Source: Mycoplasmataceae bacterium (GTDB lineage Bacteria > Bacillota_I > Bacilli_A > Mycoplasmatales > Mycoplasmoidaceae). Taken from it: a stretch of 46,637 nucleotides of DNA. Numbering within the stretch: the stretch's first letter is position 1; each line of letters begins with the position of its first letter. Shown here one piece after another: positions 45,443-46,637 of the stretch. A program made the position numbers and the translations under genes. The notes beneath the pieces are model-generated. The model did no database searches, was not told the DNA's origin, and saw nothing but the letters and a program-made list of their open reading frames with translations. The stretch lies in contig JAISPD010000011.1 of NCBI GenBank assembly GCA_031275175.1, positions 1-46,637 of the forward strand, written 5' to 3'.

Positions 45443-46637
45443 TTAAATTGAGGTTTGTGTCGTTTGTCAAAAATTTGGTAAACCGCCATTTGATACAGCA
45501 GATGTTTTAAAATTTCCTGCTGCATTACCAATAATAGTACATGTCCCTCCACGTTGATCAACATCATTACCACAATTATAAAAAGCTCTATAATTTATGG
45601 TGAATGGAATTTCACTATTTGTAAATTCCAAATTAATGTTTTGCAAATTTACACAGCCTAAAAAAGCCGATGGACCAATTGAACTTAACGAACTATTCAA
45701 AGGAATCGTAAATTGAGCCAATCCTGAGCAATTGTAGAATGCTCCTGAAGATATACCAGTGATATTTGGGGTTAATTCTATTTGTTCCAAAGATATGCAA
45801 TCTTCAAACGCATCCACTCCAATGTTAATTGTGTCTGAAGCAAAATTTATCGCAGTTAAAGATGCACAACCACTAAAAGCAGCTTGAGTTCTAACAGAAA
45901 ATAGAGATCAATCATTTTCTGTTAAATCAATTACACCAGCAATTAAGCATCCTTTAGTGTACAGTGGAGAATTATCATCGGGTTTAAAAGCTATACCGAC
46001 ATTACCATTTGTAATTATTTTGTTTGTTCCTTTAATAAGTTCAATAGCGTTTAGACCGTCCACAGTTAAAGAAGCACAGCCGAGGAAGGCATCAGAGCCG
46101 ATGGAAGTGATTGTGATTGAATTTGTAGGAGCATCAAAACCTGTTAATTTGACACAGCCGCTGAAGGCATAAGAGTCGATGGAAAAATTTTGTGGATTTG
46201 CAGTTGTGGCATCAGGAATTGAAAAAGTTTGTAAATTTTCACAGCCGAAGAAGGTTTGAGAGCCGATGGAAATGGTTACGCCTACTACAGTTGTTTTAAG
46301 TGAAACAGTGTCTAAATACACACAGCCGAAGAAGGCTTGAGAACCGATGAAGGTGATAGTTCGTTTTGAAGCATCAACACTTGTAAAATTTGCACAGCCG
46401 CGGAAGGCTTGAGAGCCGATGTAAAATGGTGTTTGATCATAACCTACAAAGTTTAAATTAACAATATTAGTAAAACATTCACCTTCACCAAGATGGTTAT
46501 AAATACCTAAATCACCCAAAATACTATTAAAAGTGCTAGGAATTAATAATGTATCGTAAATATTATAGTCTGGATCAGCTTCTAAAGCATCAAAATCAAT
46601 GGCTTTTAGCACATTTTCATCGCCACCTGTCATACCT
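45443..46637 (-). CDS. BspA-like LRR surface protein, 5' end outside the window
   Basis: About 398 residues visible; the N terminus lies beyond 46637. The Met near 46633 is inside the protein, because the neighbouring lipoprotein at 10729-12585 has the same context (GG.ENVLKAIDFDALEAD, YDTLLIP.TFNSI.G) about 165 residues from its start. BspA repeats follow: YIGSQAFRGCANF, FIGSQAFFGCVYL, SIGSQTFFGCENL, SIGSDAFLGCASL, GISSGAFYNCSGL and others. One copy of the GIAF...GCLIAG.IDL linker is present. It ends with TCTIIGNAAGNF...GLPNFWQTTQTSI. A signal peptide and lipobox are expected upstream, by analogy. Confidence 0.85.

Overview
The window comes from an AT-rich mollicute (Mycoplasma/Malacoplasma/Ureaplasma type) that reads UGA as tryptophan. 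Almost every long gene stays open only if TGA is decoded as Trp; under the standard code the same genes would break into dozens of pieces. Gene content agrees: an MG467/MG468-like ABC pair, short PTS-based sugar metabolism, BspA-like leucine-rich-repeat lipoproteins, a CIRCE heat-shock operator and very short intergenic spaces. All coordinates below use genetic code 4. I cannot name the species.

Layout. (1) 1-6651, + strand: an accessory block with two IS-end-like repeats, a RhuM-family protein, a membrane-anchored DUF2806-like protein and a type I restriction locus (hsdS, a 96-residue unknown, hsdR). No hsdM is present, and HsdS looks circularly permuted. (2) 6652-8742: a degenerate 3' piece of 16S rRNA, a DUF4143-type AAA ATPase, a nested inverted-repeat structure and a broken ORF. 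(3) 8743-12585, - strand: dnaJ-grpE under a CIRCE operator, then a BspA-like lipoprotein. (4) 12586-19038, - strand: a gene remnant and a two-gene ABC exporter with a 1595-residue FtsX-type permease. (5) 19237-22548: one continuous gene joining the two phosphate permeases and the phosphate-binding protein (PstC-PstA-PstS). (6) 22611-28581: a SemiSWEET-like protein, two PAP2-superfamily membrane enzymes around a PHP-family phosphatase, prolyl-tRNA synthetase, a small membrane protein and dCMP deaminase. (7) 28637-34967, - strand: HU, a small lipoprotein, and a sugar locus made of an ascorbate-family PTS (EIIA, EIICB) followed by xylA and xylB. (8) 35104-38708: pgk, a glucose-family PTS EIICB and a small membrane protein. 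(9) 38915-43920: three overlapping or abutting surface-protein genes. (10) gltX and the 3' part of a second BspA-like gene running off the window.

How the parts fit: sugars enter by PTS and feed glycolysis (pgk) or the pentose route (xylulose 5-phosphate); phosphate is imported by the fused Pst protein; lipoproteins and LRR proteins decorate the surface. Two styles of translation start are visible. Many first genes have a TATAAT-like box 6-9 nt before ATG/GTG, which implies leaderless mRNAs; genes inside operons and in the restriction block have clear Shine-Dalgarno sequences.

Most notable: the PstC-PstA-PstS fusion, the 16S rRNA fragment, the permuted HsdS in an hsdM-less locus with RhuM and a DUF2806-like protein, the mismatch between a phosphorylating PTS and XylA/XylB, and the internally duplicated LRR lipoprotein. 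No tRNA gene, intact rRNA gene or CRISPR array was seen.
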